This document shows, in pieces, positions 41,513 through 53,600 of a stretch of 64,000 nucleotides of DNA. How positions within the stretch are numbered: the stretch's first letter is position 1; the number at the start of each line of letters is the position of its first letter. Source of the stretch: Choricystis sp. odSpoLacu1 (lineage: Eukaryota > Chlorophyta > Trebouxiophyceae). A program made the translations under genes and the position numbers. The stretch lies in assembly GCA_958009055.1 (NCBI GenBank), contig OY253650.1, positions 1,116,001 through 1,180,000 of the forward strand. The letters are read 5' to 3'. Below the pieces are notes generated by a model. The model worked only from the letters and a program-made list of their open reading frames with translations, did no database searches and was not told the origin of the DNA.

Positions 41513-44026
41513 ATGGCCGACCCCCCAGCCCCACCCCCCCACCCCTCCTCCTTTCCGCCGCCTCCGCCCCCACCGTCAGACGAGGATGTGAGGGGCATGA
41601 GGCTGCCCCCTCTCCCACCCTCAGCCGCCTTGGCAGCTGTCCTGGCGGCTGGCGGCGCGCCTCGCCAGCCGCCTCCCACCGCCCCCGACGCTCCCGGCGC
41701 CTCGTTGGCGGCGCCCCTGCGCGCGCCTTACGAGGAGAGGCGGCTGGAGTTGCCGGGGGCGGGTGCGGCGGCGGCAGTGAGTGGCAACGGGAGTGTGAGT
41801 CGCGCGTCGGGTGGCGCGTCTGCGCCACCACCCAAGCGCAAGCGGACCGACCTCTCCACCCTGCGCGCCCCCACCCCCACCGCTCGCCTCGCCACCATCG
41901 ACGCCCGCACCGCGCTGGCGTCCGCCCTGGATGCGCTGGAGGCGGCCGCCGCGGCGGCCGAGGGCGACGCGGAGCCGCCGCAGGGGACGATGGCCGTTCC
42001 TTTGCTCCCCCACCAGCGCGCCGCCCTGGCGTGGGCGCTGGCCCGGGAAGCTCCCGGGGCCAGCCCGCGTGGCGGCCTGCTGCTGGATGACCAGGGCATG
42101 GGCAAGACGGTGACGACGGCGGCGCTGATTGCTTGTGCACCGCGCGGCCCGCCCCCCGCGGCGGGCGCTGCAGGCGCTGCCGACGGTGTGGACGCCTCGA
42201 CAGTCGCTCTACCTCCCGACGCACCAATGGGAGGCACTCTCATCATTGTGCCCACCACCCTGCTGGCGCAGTGGGGGGCGGAGTTGGCGGCGAAACTCGA
42301 TAAAAGCGCGGGGATCAGTGTCGTCACTCACTATGGACCGCGCCGCGCGACGGACGCCGCCACCCTGGCCGCCGCCGACGTCGTGCTGACGACGTACGGC
42401 ACGCTGGCTTCCGACCTGGGGGACAAGGTGGAGGGTGGAGGCGGCGACGGCGCCGCCCCCCGCCGCCCTTCTGCCAAGGGCCCCCTCCTGCGCGTGCGCT
42501 GGGGGCGCGCCGTCGCGGATGAAGCCCACACCGCCCGCAACCCGGCCACCCGCGCTTTTGCCGCGCTGGAGGCGGTGGCCGCCCGCTGCCGGTGGGCGCT
42601 GACGGGCACGCCCTGCGTCAACGGGGTGGCCGACTTTCAGGCGTTGTTCCGGTTTGTGCGGCACACGCCCTACAACGTTGCCTCCTCCTTCACCTCCCTG
42701 ATCGCGGCCCCGTTGGCCGCGGGCGACCCCGCGGGTGGAGCCAGGTTGACGGCCGCCCTGCACGGGGTGGCGCTGCGACGCACCAAGCGCGTGGTGTCTG
42801 TGGAGCGGGAGGTGGAGGAGGAGGGAAAAGGGGACGGCACCAACGCGCCGCCGTCACCCTCCCCTCCACCCTCCACCACTGCCGCCGCCCCCGTCACCCT
42901 GCCCGGCCGCACCGTCACCACGCTGCGCATCGTGCTCCCCCCCGACGAGCGGGCGCGCTACGACGCGCTGGCCAAGGCGGCGGCGGCGAGGGTGGCTGGC
43001 GGCACCGCGACGCCCATCAACATGCTCACCCTCTTGCTGCGCCTGCGCCAGGCGTGCGACCACCCGGCCCTCGCCCGCCCTCGTGGCACCGGTGGCCCCA
43101 GCCTGGCGGGCGCCCCCCCCAGCCCTGCAGAGGTGGCGGTGGGGGCGGGGCTGGCTCCGAAAGTGAGGGCCGCGCTGCTGGCCACGCTCACGGCACACGA
43201 CGCCGCGTGCGCAGCCTGCGGCGACGCGCCCGACGAGGCCGCCGTCACCCCCTGCCGCCACGTGTACTGTCGCCAGTGTGGCGCGGTGCGGCACGGCGGC
43301 GCCAAGCCGCGCGCCTGCGCCGCGTGTGGCGTGCTGGTGCCGCCAGGGGGCGCGCTCTGCCGCGCAGCGCTGGAAGGGCAGGCGTCGGCGGCAGCGCCGC
43401 AGCCTCCTCCTCCTCCCTCCGAGCCGGCACCGCCTCCTTCCTCTGCCAAGATCGACGCCCTGCTCACCCTGCTGCGCGCAGTGGACGCCCGGTCGGCCGC
43501 CGCGGCCGCGCGCCATGCCGCGGCACCGGCCGGCGTCCCCGCCCCCCTCCCCGAAAAAACGGTCGTCTTCTCCTCGTTCACGGGCGCACTTGACCTGGTG
43601 GGCGACGCCCTGGCTGCCGCCGGCCTGTGCACGACGCGGGTGGATGGGACGATGGCCCCCTCAGCGCGAGACGCCGCGGTGCAAGAGTTCACCGACCCGT
43701 CCTCCCACACCCACATCCTGCTCGCCTCCCTCAAAGCTGCCGGCGTCGGCCTCAATCTGGCGACCGCCAACCATGTCGTCCTGTTCGATGCGTGGTGGGC
43801 GCGCGCGGTGGAGGATCAGGCGATTGACCGGGCACACAGGATCGGCCAAACGCGCGACGTGCGCGTGACGCGGCTCGTCGTCGCCGACTCGGTGGAGGAG
43901 AGAGTCGTCGCCCTGGCCGACCGCAAGGCCGCCCTGGCGGCGGCCGCGCTGGGAGGGGGGGCGCTGGGGGGGGGGGCGGCCCTGTCCAAGGCGGACTTGC
44001 AGTTTTTGTTCGCGGGGGCAGGGTAA
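41513..44026 (+). CDS. RAD5/HLTF-like SNF2 ATPase with inserted RING finger
   Basis: A single exon encodes 837 aa from the first ATG in good context. Motif I is LLLDDQGMGKTVTTAALI, motif II is a DEAH box (AVADEAHTARNP) and motif III is WALTGTPCVN. A C3HC4-like RING (CAACGDAPDEAAVTPCRHVY and downstream CAACG) lies between the two helicase lobes, the defining layout of RAD5/HLTF/SHPRH. Lobe 2 has VVFSSFTGALDLV, LASLKAAGVGLNLATANHVV and AIDRAHRIGQTRDV. Such proteins remodel stalled forks and ubiquitinate PCNA in other eukaryotes. I see no HIRAN domain in the Pro-rich N-terminus. Confidence 0.9.
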   Translation: MADPPAPPPHPSSFPPPPPPPSDEDVRGMRLPPLPPSAALAAVLAAGGAPRQPPPTAPDAPGASLAAPLRAPYEERRLELPGAGAAAAVSGNGSVSRASGGASAPPPKRKRTDLSTLRAPTPTARLATIDARTALASALDALEAAAAAAEGDAEPPQGTMAVPLLPHQRAALAWALAREAPGASPRGGLLLDDQGMGKTVTTAALIACAPRGPPPAAGAAGAADGVDASTVALPPDAPMGGTLIIVPTTLLAQWGAELAAKLDKSAGISVVTHYGPRRATDAATLAAADVVLTTYGTLASDLGDKVEGGGGDGAAPRRPSAKGPLLRVRWGRAVADEAHTARNPATRAFAALEAVAARCRWALTGTPCVNGVADFQALFRFVRHTPYNVASSFTSLIAAPLAAGDPAGGARLTAALHGVALRRTKRVVSVEREVEEEGKGDGTNAPPSPSPPPSTTAAAPVTLPGRTVTTLRIVLPPDERARYDALAKAAAARVAGGTATPINMLTLLLRLRQACDHPALARPRGTGGPSLAGAPPSPAEVAVGAGLAPKVRAALLATLTAHDAACAACGDAPDEAAVTPCRHVYCRQCGAVRHGGAKPRACAACGVLVPPGGALCRAALEGQASAAAPQPPPPPSEPAPPPSSAKIDALLTLLRAVDARSAAAAARHAAAPAGVPAPLPEKTVVFSSFTGALDLVGDALAAAGLCTTRVDGTMAPSARDAAVQEFTDPSSHTHILLASLKAAGVGLNLATANHVVLFDAWWARAVEDQAIDRAHRIGQTRDVRVTRLVVADSVEERVVALADRKAALAAAALGGGALGGGAALSKADLQFLFAGAG

Positions 44027-44169
44027 GTGCGTTTTAAAACTCTTTTTTAGACAGGAAACCGTTTCTTCAGAGCACTCTACAGCCTGTGTTTTTTTTTTTT
44101 TAACAAAAACGGAATGAAAATCCCGACACAACGAAACATAAAGTTCAATCATTCCCTCTCTCTTTTGTT
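44027..44169. other. Convergent 3' ends, SNF2-RING and GFS12 genes
   Basis: These 143 bp are A/T-rich with a T14-class run (44090-44102). No other feature. Confidence 0.5.
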
Positions 44170-47100
44170 CTAACGGCACACCGTCACCTTGCCATCATCC
44201 GACCCCACCACCAGCAGCCGGCACGCGGGCAGCAGGGCCACCCCCGCCACAAGGGACCGCGGCGGCGCGACGCGGACGGGGGTGAGTGTGAGTGCGCCAC
44301 CTGTTGGCGGCGCGGCGACCCACCCACCGCCAAACAGCAGGGTGTCGCCCCCGACGGTCGCCAGGCCCACCACGCCGCCCAGGGCGGGCGGAGGCGGCGG
44401 CACGTCAGCCAACAGGGGCGGGGCTGCCGCGACTGACGCTGAAGACGAACAGCGGCGGGTGTCCCACACGCGCGCGCCGCCCCCGGCGGCCGCGGTCACG
44501 AGTGTGTGCCCGCCGCGCGTCCACGCCGCCGCCGACACCCTGGCCCCCGGGTGGGCGGCCCACCCGGCCACCGGGGAGCGCGACCTCGAGTCCGCCAGGG
44601 CGGCGCCGCCGCGGGCAGACCCCGCGGCCGAGGTGTGGGGGGAGGAGGAGGCGAGGGTGGCCACCGCGTCGGCTGCCCACAGCGGCACCGTCGCGGTGGC
44701 GGCCCCTGTCTCGGCGTCGATCCACAGGGCGGCACCGTGCGCGCCGCCAGTCAGCAGGGTGGAGGATGCGAACGGAGGCGCTGCATCCAGGGCCGCGAAG
44801 CCGCCGGTGGTGGGGCGGGGTGCGATGACGACGACCGCGCCCGCGCGCGCCGGCGCGCGGCGCCACCCGTCGACCGCGGTCGGCAGCGACGCTGGCCGCC
44901 ACACGTGCAGGCCGCCAGCGATGTCCATTGACGCGACCGCACCACCGCCCACCCAGGCCAGGGCGGTGACCTTGGAGGCGCCGTGGCCACTGTAGATCGG
45001 CCCCCCGCCGTCGCCACACGCGGCAACGTCCCACACCCTCACCACGCGCGCGCCCGCCTCCACCCCCTTGCCCGCGGTGGCCAGGGCGCCGCCCCCCGCG
45101 TCGCCGGGTGGCGTCGCCACCGCGGTCAGACGGTCGCGGTGGGCGCGCCAGGAGGCGAGAGGGGAGGCGGCGAGGCGCCAGGCCGGGTCGAGCACGGCGG
45201 CCGCGGCGCGCGGCGGCGGCCCGCCGTCCCAGCGCGCCGCGTCCGACCATGGCGGCGATGTGGGGGGGGGCGGCACGCCGGGAGGCAGCCACCTCCATCG
45301 CTGCAAGCGTGGTGGCTCGGAGGCCGCGCCACCGGTGGGCGCGGTCGTCACCCCGCCCGCCGCGCGCGGCAGCGGGCGCGCGGGCGTCGGCGGCCACCCC
45401 GCCGCCGCGGCGACCGCCTTGGTCGCCCCACTCCCCGTGGCCCGCGAAGACCGGGGCACCGCGCTGGCCCACCCCGCGCCATCGATGAGGGCCACCGTGC
45501 GCGCGGCGCGCACGGCGTCCGCTTCGTCGGTAGCGCCGTCGTCGTCGGTCGGCGCGCGCCGCACGCCGCTGCCGCCGCCGCCATCCTCCGACACGCCTCG
45601 CTCGCCTTCCGCCTCCAGTCGGGACGCAGCCGCCATCAGATCGGCTGCCGCGGCCGCGTCGGCGGCGGAGGGAGGGGTCACGGGGGGGGGGACCCACCCG
45701 AACGCGTCGGCTAGGGTCGCTTCGACCGCTGCCCACCTCGGCACCGCCCCCCGCAGCACGGCGGGGCCCATGGACGCCGCGATGTCGGGGTAGAGGGCGT
45801 GCACGACGGCCCAGTACCCCGACTCGGGGGCGGGCGCGCACAGGGGGGAGGGGGGCGGGTGGTGGGGCGCAACTGGAGTGACGGCCAGTGGCGACCGCGC
45901 GCCGTCCACGCTGCCCGTCAGCGCGGCCGCCATGCGGGCGGGCAGGCCGCGCGGCGGCGAGGCAGGTGGGATGAGCCCGTCGCTGGCAGCAGTGTCGTCG
46001 CTGGAGGGCGCGTCGTCGGCGACGCCCCACACAGTGCGCTCCGAAGGCGACGCCCCAAACAGCGGCACCACCTGCGGCGCCAGCTGGGCCGCCACACCGT
46101 CGTCATTTGCACCACCGCCCGCCCGAGCGGCAGCGTGCAGCAGCAGGGCGGCCAGGCGGACGCGCAGGCGGGGGGAGAGGGCACGTGATGAGTGGGCAGC
46201 AGGGGATGTCAGAGCGTCAACGAGGCGCGCGCGCGCGAGCGCGTCGCCGCGCACGACGCGCGGCGCCACGAGGCGGGCGGCGGAGGGCGGGGGCAGGGCG
46301 GGGACCAACGCTTCCAGCACGGTGAGGGCGGCGTCCGCAGCGGTGGCGGCCGCGGGGGGTGCACCGCGCGGCGCGCGGTGGGGCGGCGGCGGCGCGGCCG
46401 CCGCGGCCGGGGCAGCAATGATGGCCACCAGGGGCGGCACCACGTGGCGCGCCGCTACGTCGACGCCCAGGGACGCCGCCACCGCCACCAGGGCGGCCGC
46501 CACGGGGGGGCCCGCCGCCAGGGAGGCCAGCAGGGGGCGCAGAATCCAGTCGATCGCCGCGGGCAGCGGGACGCGGGAGGCTGCCTCGGCGAGCGCGTCG
46601 GCGGCAGCCGCAGCTGCAGCGCCGCCGCCGCCCCCCCCGGGAGCAGCCAGCAGGCAGTCCAGCACGGCTGCGTGCAGGGTGGACAAGTACTCTCCCGCCC
46701 CGCCCGCCCTCAGCGCGGCCGCGACGGTCGCCGGGCGCAGCAACGTCGCGGCGGCTGGCGGCGGGCCGCGCGGGCCGCCACCGAGCACCGCCGCCACCGC
46801 GGCCAGGGCGCGGCGGGCGGCGGGGCCGGGCGGCAGGCGGGTGAGGAGCAGGGGCAGGGCCCGGCCGGCGGCCGCCGCGTCGGCGGCCGCGGCGGCAGAC
46901 GCCGACGCGTCGGGCGGCGGCGGCGTGCCTTCGGTTAGTGCGCCGCTGGCCGCCCGCTCCCCATCGCCACCACCTCCGCCACCGCCCGCTGCTTCAGCCA
47001 GTGCGTCCAGCAACGCAGGCAGCGCCAGCTCAGCCGCGCGCGGGCGCGCCGCGGCCAGCGCGCCGTCCGCAGCACACACGCGCGCGAGCCCCGTCGCTGC

Positions 47101-48900
47101 GGCCGCCGCGCGTGACGCGCCCGCCCCCGCCGCGGCCACGGTCGCGTCAGCAAGGCCGTCCAGGATGGTACAGGCAGCCAGGACGTCGGCGTCAAAGGCC
47201 GGGTGGGTGGCGGCGGCGGCGGGCGTGAGATTGGTGGATGGGGCGAGTGTCGCTCGCGCGAGCGACGCGAGCGGCGTCGCGGGCAGGGCGGCTGCAGCCT
47301 CCCGCCACGCGGCGGCGTCGCACGGGTCCAAGTACAGAGCTGTGCCAACGACCAGCTGCACGATCAAGCGCCCCAGCGCGGCGACACCTCCCGGGGGCGC
47401 GCCGGGCGGCGGCAGGGAAGCGTGTACGTCACTCTCTGCCGGTGGCAGCGGCCACTCTCTGTCCGGGTGTGGTTGCCCAAAAAGCTGGGCCCGCCCCCGC
47501 CCCGGCACCACGCCCGCGGGAGGCGGTGGCGCCGTGTTGAGGGCGGCAAGCGCGGCGGGACCGGAGAGGGCGACACCGAACGTGACGTCGATCCAGCGCG
47601 GCAAAAGCGACGCGGCGGCGGGGGACGCCAGGGCGGCCGCGTGCGCCGCCACGGCAGCCGCTCCAGAGGGCTCCCACGCGGGTGGCGCCAGGTCAGGCAG
47701 GTCGGCGTGGGTGGAAGCACAAAACGCGGGATCACAAAACGCTTCCGGCGGCGCTTCGTCTGCTGCCCACGCCACTAGCCTCTCCAGCGACGCAGGGTAC
47801 TCACCGGGTTGAAACGCGCGCCTGACTGCCCGCGTCAGCAGGGGTTTGGGCAGGCGGCGGGCGAGGGACACACAGTAGCCAACCTCTGAGAGGGGGTCCC
47901 CCGGCACGTGGTGAGCAGACGCCCCCCCCGCCGCCGCGGCCGCCCTCAACTGCTCGTCTCCGCGGGCCAGGCGCCAGGCCGTCTTGGTCAGGTCGCGCAG
48001 GCCGGGGGGTGGGGGGGCGTGGGGGGGCAGGGGGGTGGCCAGGGTGGCCGCGTCCGGTTTGGCTGTGAAGTCCAAACACCACGGCAGGTGGGGGTGGGCC
48101 ACTGGATCGCCCCACCTCCGCCCCGCCAGCCGGTTGAGGTAGAGCAGGTAGTCGAAGGTGGGCAGGGAGCCTTGTGTCCAGGCGGCCGTGGCGGCGGCGA
48201 GGCAGGGAGGGCCGGCGCGCGGGGACGACGGGGTGACGCCGCGCGGTGCCACGTCGGCGCGCGCGCCCCCTCCACCCAGCACGATGTCGTCGAGGGTGGG
48301 GTTAAAGTCTTCGATGTTCGCGCCCGCTGTGTCGACTGCCGTCAGGGCGCGCGCCAGCTGGCAGGCGGCGAGCGGGGCGTCGATCGCGGCGGGGTTGAAG
48401 CGCAGCGCGTCGCCCAGCGTGCGCCGCGCGCGCGGCTGCACCGCCCACTGCCTGCCAGAGGCAGGGGCGCTCACCACGGCCAGCAGGGGGGTGATGGAGG
48501 CCGTGGGCGGGGGGCGGGGGGCGGGAGGAGGGCGGGAACGCGGCGTGAGAGGGGGGGGGCGGCGTCGACGCCGCGCCCAGCGACGCCAGCGTGGCCGCGC
48601 CTCCAGGCTGCAGCAGGTGGATGCAGACGCGCGAGTGAGGTGACAGACCGTACCAGGACTCGGGCGCGGTGCAGACGGCCGCGTCTTCCCGGCCGTCGGG
48701 GGTGGGCAGGACTGGACGAGGAGGAGGGCGGGTGTCGGCGTGTCGGGGCCCTCTGCCCGCGTTGTCACCACCACACACGCACGCACACACACCCCACCTC
48801 ACTCACCATACTCAAACGTCAGCTCTCCCTCAAAGTCGGCCTCAATCGCGGCCCGCAGCGCGGCGCCGGGCGGCACGTATGGGGGCGCCGCATCGGCCAT
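44170..48900 (-). CDS. GFS12: BEACH-WD40 protein of the GFS12/WDR81 type
   Basis: Exon 1 is 48900..48807 and exon 2 runs 48711..44170; the phase-1 junction gives Val. A +1 step at G9 48551-48559 links the N-terminal frame to the rest, for ~1544 aa. The BEACH domain lies at about residues 210-460 and shows FDYLLYLNRLAGRRWGDP, LRDLTKTAWRLARGDEQL, DPLSEVGYCVSLARRLPK and PGEYPASLERLVAWAADEAP. LPRWIDVTFGVALSGPAAL is typical of WDR81/GFS12. A long Ala-rich helical middle and C-terminal WD repeats (VVRVWDVAACGD, GGLHVWRPASL, GARVWDTRRCS) follow. Arabidopsis GFS12 acts in vacuolar protein trafficking. No kinase-like domain is evident. Confidence 0.88.
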
Positions 48901-49287
48901 TGGTTTCTCGTGCGCCCCCTTTTTTCTGCCCCCGTCCACCCCACACACCCGCCAGGCAGGTGTGTGAGACGGGGAGTATGTCCACTGATCGCGCACCGGG
49001 GCCCGAGAGGGCGCGAGGGCCAAGTTTCTGACTGATTTTTTGAAAGGCAGGTGTGTCGTTTTTTTTTCTTTTCAAGGCAGAACACACACAGAGGAGAGGG
49101 GGACATAAAGAAAGCGGTCACAAGGCAGGCAGGAGGAGCACGAGGAGGCAGCGCCGTAAATGTGCCAAGCCGGTGTGTGGACGATCAGGGGGGTGACGCA
49201 GGGGAGGAGGGAAGCACGGGGGGGGGGGGGGGGGCGGGCCGAGGGCTGGCAAAGAAAAAACAAGGAGGCAGACACACTCTCTCTCCC
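48901..49287. other. Intergenic region, GFS12 promoter / KH-gene 3' end
   Basis: A G16 homopolymer at about 49218-49233 is the longest G run here. No coding feature is supported. Confidence 0.5.
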
Positions 49288-50813
49288 TCACCCGGGCCAC
49301 AGCGGGTGCCCGCCCTTGACCCACGGCGCGGGCGCCGCCGCCACCGGCCCGGGCGCCGACACCGCCCGCGCCAGCGGCTGGGCCAGCGCGCGCGGCGCGA
49401 GCGGCTCGGCGCGCCCAGGCGGCGGCGCCCACTGGCCGCCGTGGCCGGCCGGCAGGGCGCCCAGCGGGGGGCGCCCCGGGCCGCGTGGCGGCAGCCCACC
49501 GGGGGCGGTGGTGGAGCCGCCACCGCCGCCGTCGTCGTCGTCAGCGAGGAGGAGGCGCAGTGCGGCGACCGCGGACGAGGGGGGGGGTGCCGGTGTCGCC
49601 AACGCCGCCGCCGCCGCCGCCGCCGCCCTCGCCCGCGTGCCAGAAGTTGGCCAGCGAGTTGGCATCCATGGGGGCGTCAGCGTCTTTGTCGGTCGCGGCC
49701 AGCAGGCCGGGTGGAGCAGAGGCGGTGCGCAGCGCGCGCGACGGCTGGGTGGTGGCCGCCACGTCGTGCTGGGCGTCGGTCGCGCTCCCGTCTTCATCGG
49801 CCAGGCGGTGCAGCAGCCCCGCCAGCATGTCGCGGGAGCGGGACGGGTGGCGGGCGCCAGGCGGCTGCGCCGGCGGCGCCATCCCCCCACCGTGCGGCGG
49901 CGACCACACCCCGCCCCGCCCCACCGCAGCCACCACGCCCCCACCCCGCCCAAAGGATGCAGGCGGCACGCGCCGCGGCGAACCTTTCAACCCCGCTGCC
50001 CCAGGCACCGCGGCTTTGGGGGGGGGGTGGTAGGAGAAGGTGATGCCGGCCACCACCTGAGCGCGAGGCACGAGCGTGCCCGCTGCGCGCCCGTCCGTCA
50101 GCTCCACGTACCGGTCCACAGCGGCGGCAATGTGGGCCAGTGCGGACGCGACAGCGGCGGGGGGGGCCCTCCACGACGAAGGCGCGGACGGGGCGGTGGC
50201 CGGTGGCGGGGGACGCGCGCTCCGTGAAGGAGCGGACGTCCGCCCCCGACGCGCGGCACACGTCGCGCACGGAGGCGCCGCCCGGGCCAATGACAAACCC
50301 AGCGGCCAGCAGGGTGACGCGCAGGATGAAGCCGCCCGAGGCGGTGGTGTCGGCGGAGACGAGACCCTGGGCCGAGTCTTCGCACCCGACGCCTTCGCCG
50401 CGGGGGCCGAAGGGCCGCGCCCACGGCGGCGAGGGGCGGGGCGGGGGGGAGGCGTAGGGCGTGTAGGGCGTGTAGGGCGAGTGGCCGTAGGTGGGGGCGG
50501 GGTAGGGAGGGGGCGGCGAGGCAAACTGCGGCGGCGGCGGCGGCGGCGGCGCAAACACGGGGTTGCTGCCCCCGCCAAACCCGTCCGACGCTTCTGCCCA
50601 CCCCAGCCCCGTCAGCGCTCTGCACAGGGGCAGCGTGGGCGGTGGCAGCGGGTGCCAGGCCTGCGGCGGCGGGGGCGGGGGCGGGGGCGCGGCCGCGGAC
50701 GACGACGCCGCGTCGGGGGGCGGGGCAGGCGACCAGGCGGTCCCGGCCGATGACGACCCCCCGCCCCACGTGGCGTCGGGGGACGGGTTGCCAAAGGGCG
50801 AGTGGAAGTGCAT
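49288..50813 (-). CDS. KH-domain RNA-binding protein with Pro-rich N-terminus
   Basis: A single exon encodes 507 aa if the frame steps +1 at G8 50159-50166 and at G9 49579-49587. The N-terminus is Pro/Ala/Gly-rich and includes a TPYTPYTPY repeat. One KH domain follows, with FILRVTLLAAGFVIGPGGAS giving the strand and GPGG GxxG loop, then VRDVCRASGADV and VASALAHIAAAVDRYVELT. The C-terminal half is disordered with DMLAGLLHRLADEDGS. It is a probable single-stranded RNA or DNA binder; the target is unknown. The stop is inside GGGTGAGGG, so a further exon cannot be excluded. Confidence 0.72.
50451..50490. repeat. GCGTGTAGG decamer-like tandem repeat
   Basis: About three copies of GGCGTGTAG code for the TPY TPY TPY stretch of the KH protein. 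Confidence 0.75.
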
Positions 50814-51538
50814 GGCGTGTATGTGGGCACAAGGATGCGCTGGGGTGGGTGGAGAGGGGTGAGCGATCACCACCAACGCTCGCGTGGGCGTCACGCGAGC
50901 ACGACGCGCGCGCTGACTGCGCGCGCACGCACCCGCCCGCGCGCCGCCAGCCGCCCTGCCGCCCCGGTTCCGCCGCCTCATGCATGGCGAGAGCAGTACG
51001 ACATTGCCCGCCCGGGCGGCGGCGGGGGTGGAGGCAGCGTGGCGCGCCTGCGGGGGCGCGGGCGGCGGCTGCCGCCAAGAGAGAGGGCCGGGGCGCGCAG
51101 GAAACCCGCGGGCTGGGGGGGGGGGGCGATTCGCCGCCACCGCCGCCCACGATACCTGCCATGTGTCACAGCCTCCATCCCGTGTTTGAGAGGGAGGCGC
51201 GAGGCGTCGGCGCGGGCGACGCCTCATCTCTTCTCCAAACTCACCCTCGTCAAAAAAAAAACACCAACGGTCAAAGCGTTCACGGCGGCACCCCTTGACG
51301 CAGGCTGTCCCCTGGCAATTCAAGCGGGCGTCACACGGGGCGGCAACGAAACAAAGACGGTCCAAAGTTTCGCGCGCCAACAGGGGAGGAGTGGTGGAAG
51401 AATGAGTTTTTTGTTCTGTGCCGGCTCTTTTTTTCTTTCTCCCTTTCTCTCAGCCTCTGCTGGCCGCGCCCCACAACTCTTTCTACACGAAGATCCCTGC
51501 AAACACACACACCAAAAGCAAATCACCAACCCTTTCTC
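50814..51538. other. Intergenic region upstream of the KH gene
   Basis: These 725 bp probably hold the KH gene promoter and the 3' UTR of the BACK/discoidin-like gene. It has a G10 run near 51116-51126. I see no supported gene. Confidence 0.5.
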
Positions 51539-53600
51539 TCATCTGTCCCCGCCCGCCACAAACAGCCTGCCATAGAGTTCCACCCCGGACAGCGCCAACG
51601 CCCCGGGCGGCCGCCCCGCCCCCGCGTGCGGCCCGGTGGCCACCACCCGGAACGCGCGCGAGGGGCGCGCGGCCGCGGGGGCGGTGACCGGCCAGGAGGC
51701 GTACTGGCCAGGGAGGCCAAGAGACGCGTCGCCATCGTGCGCGCGCAGTGCCGTCCACTCACTACCACCCCCACCATCGCGCGCTTGCAACGCCCAGTGG
51801 CGGGGCCAATCGCCCGACGCGTCGGCGCGCAGGGTGTAGTAGTCGACCGCCAGGGCGGCGGAGGGGCCCAGGTCTATTTCCCACCACCCTCCCGAGTCGG
51901 GGGCGCTGCCGCTCCCCACCGGCGGTGCCGCCCGGTTGGACGACGACGCCGCCCCCGACACCAGGGCCGCAGCATCCGTGTGGCGGCACGCGGGGGACGA
52001 TGCGCGCACCGTGAGGGCGCGGGTCAGGTGGGGGTTTAAATAAGGGCGCGCCCCCCCCGCCGTCGCCAGCCAGTGCACAACCCCGTTGGCGTCGCCGTCC
52101 GCCATGAACAGCAGCTCCACGCCGCCCGGCGGGGGGCGGGGCGCGTGGCGGGCGGCGGCCAGGGCGGCGGGCGCAGCGGCGGACGCGTCGGCCGTGATGG
52201 CGCGCGCGCCGGTGCGGGCCAGGAGGGGGCGCGCGGGTGGCAGGGGGACGGGAGGGGAGCCGGCCGCCAGGGCGGCCGCCGCGGCGGCGTCGTCAGCGGC
52301 TGCGCTGGCGGCAGCTGGGTCCGGCCCACCACGGCGCGGCGCGCACTGGGCTGCGCGCGCCTCGGCGAGCAGGGCTCGCAGCACGCCGCTGTCGGCCGCC
52401 AGCTCTGCCCCCGCCAGCGCGTCCAGGGAGGCGGGTCGCATCAACGGAAACCGCACGAGTGGCAACAAGGCCTCCACATCCGCGAGTGAGCGGCGGGGCA
52501 GGGTGGTGGTGGTGGCGGCCGCCGCTGCCGCGGTCGCACACACCGTGCGCGCGTCGGCGTCCCCGCCGCGCCCGCCCCACAGCAGCACCAGGCCCAGCAC
52601 CCTCTCCTCGTCGCACCCCGCCAGCCGGGGGTCGACCAGCAGGCCCGCCACCATGTCTGCAGGCAGGGCGGCCAGGGCGGCGGGGGCGGCTTCAGCGTCG
52701 GCGGGGGCGCGCGCGGCCGCGGCGGACGCGAGCGCGGGCAGCGCGCCATCCAGGGCGGGGGCCAGGGCCGCCGCCGCCGCCAGGGCGGCCGTGGCGACGC
52801 CGGGCGGAGCGGCTGGGCAGGCGGCGGCAGCGACTGCCAGGTCCATCAGGCGGGGCACCGCGGCGCGCGGCGACAGCGGGCGCGCGCGTGTCGACGCGGG
52901 CGCGGCGGCGAGCGCGGCCGCCAGCCCCGGCGGCACCCCCCCCACCACAATGGACCGGTACGCCACAGCCGCATCCCACGCGGCCAGCCCCACCCACGTC
53001 AGGCCGGACGCGTGGGCGGGGGTGGGCGCAGGATCGCGCCACACAGTCCAGGGCGGCGTGCCCGGCGCCCCCGCGCCTACCACCAGCACGCCGCGCGCAG
53101 AGGCCACCCACACCCTCACGTAGTCGCTCCCCGCCAGCCGGGCCCCCGGCACGCGGGCGTGAGAGGCGACAGCAGCTCCATCGCGCTCAAACTTGAGGCG
53201 GGTGTTGCGGTGGGAGCCCAGAATCACGGTGTAGTTTGGTTCAGACGCGGGGCCGGCGCGCGCGACGGCATTGGGGTCATCAACATCGCCTCCTGGTGGC
53301 CCCGGCTTGGCGGCGTGTTGCCACCGTTTGGAGCCGGGGGTGGCCTTGAGGATGAGGGTCGCGTCGTTGGCGCCTGGAGGAGGGTGGGAAAAGGTCGGTC
53401 AACGAAGAAGGCGCGCCCGTTTCCTCCCCAACTTCCCCACGCCCTCTCTCTCTCTCTGCCCACACTCCCTCTCACACACACACACCTCTGACTTCGAACG
53501 ACACGCACCCCGCGCCGTCGGCCAGCGTCTCCGCCAGCCACGCGCACTCAAAGGGGGGGACGACCAGCACCGCGCCCGCCGCGACGCGGGGGAGCGGCAT
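51539..53600 (-). CDS. BACK and F5/8-C (discoidin)-like protein related to Arabidopsis At2g30600
   Basis: Two exons, 53600..53486 and 53373..51539, encode 649 aa with an exact phase-1 junction. The N-terminal PPFECAWLAETLADGAGCVS, NYTVILGSHRNTRLKFERDG and WVGLAAWDAAVAYRSIVVGG match the farnesoic-acid-methyl-transferase-like region of At2g30600. A BACK-like helical part (EERVLGLVLLWGG and LLPLVRFPLM) and a C-terminal discoidin-type beta domain (DANGVVHWLATAGG, WWEIDLGP, VDYYTLRADASGDWPRHWAL, GVELYGRLF) follow. The BTB/POZ domain expected before BACK in plants is not recognisable; that segment is Ala-rich. If real, the CUL3-adaptor function would be lost. Confidence 0.75.
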
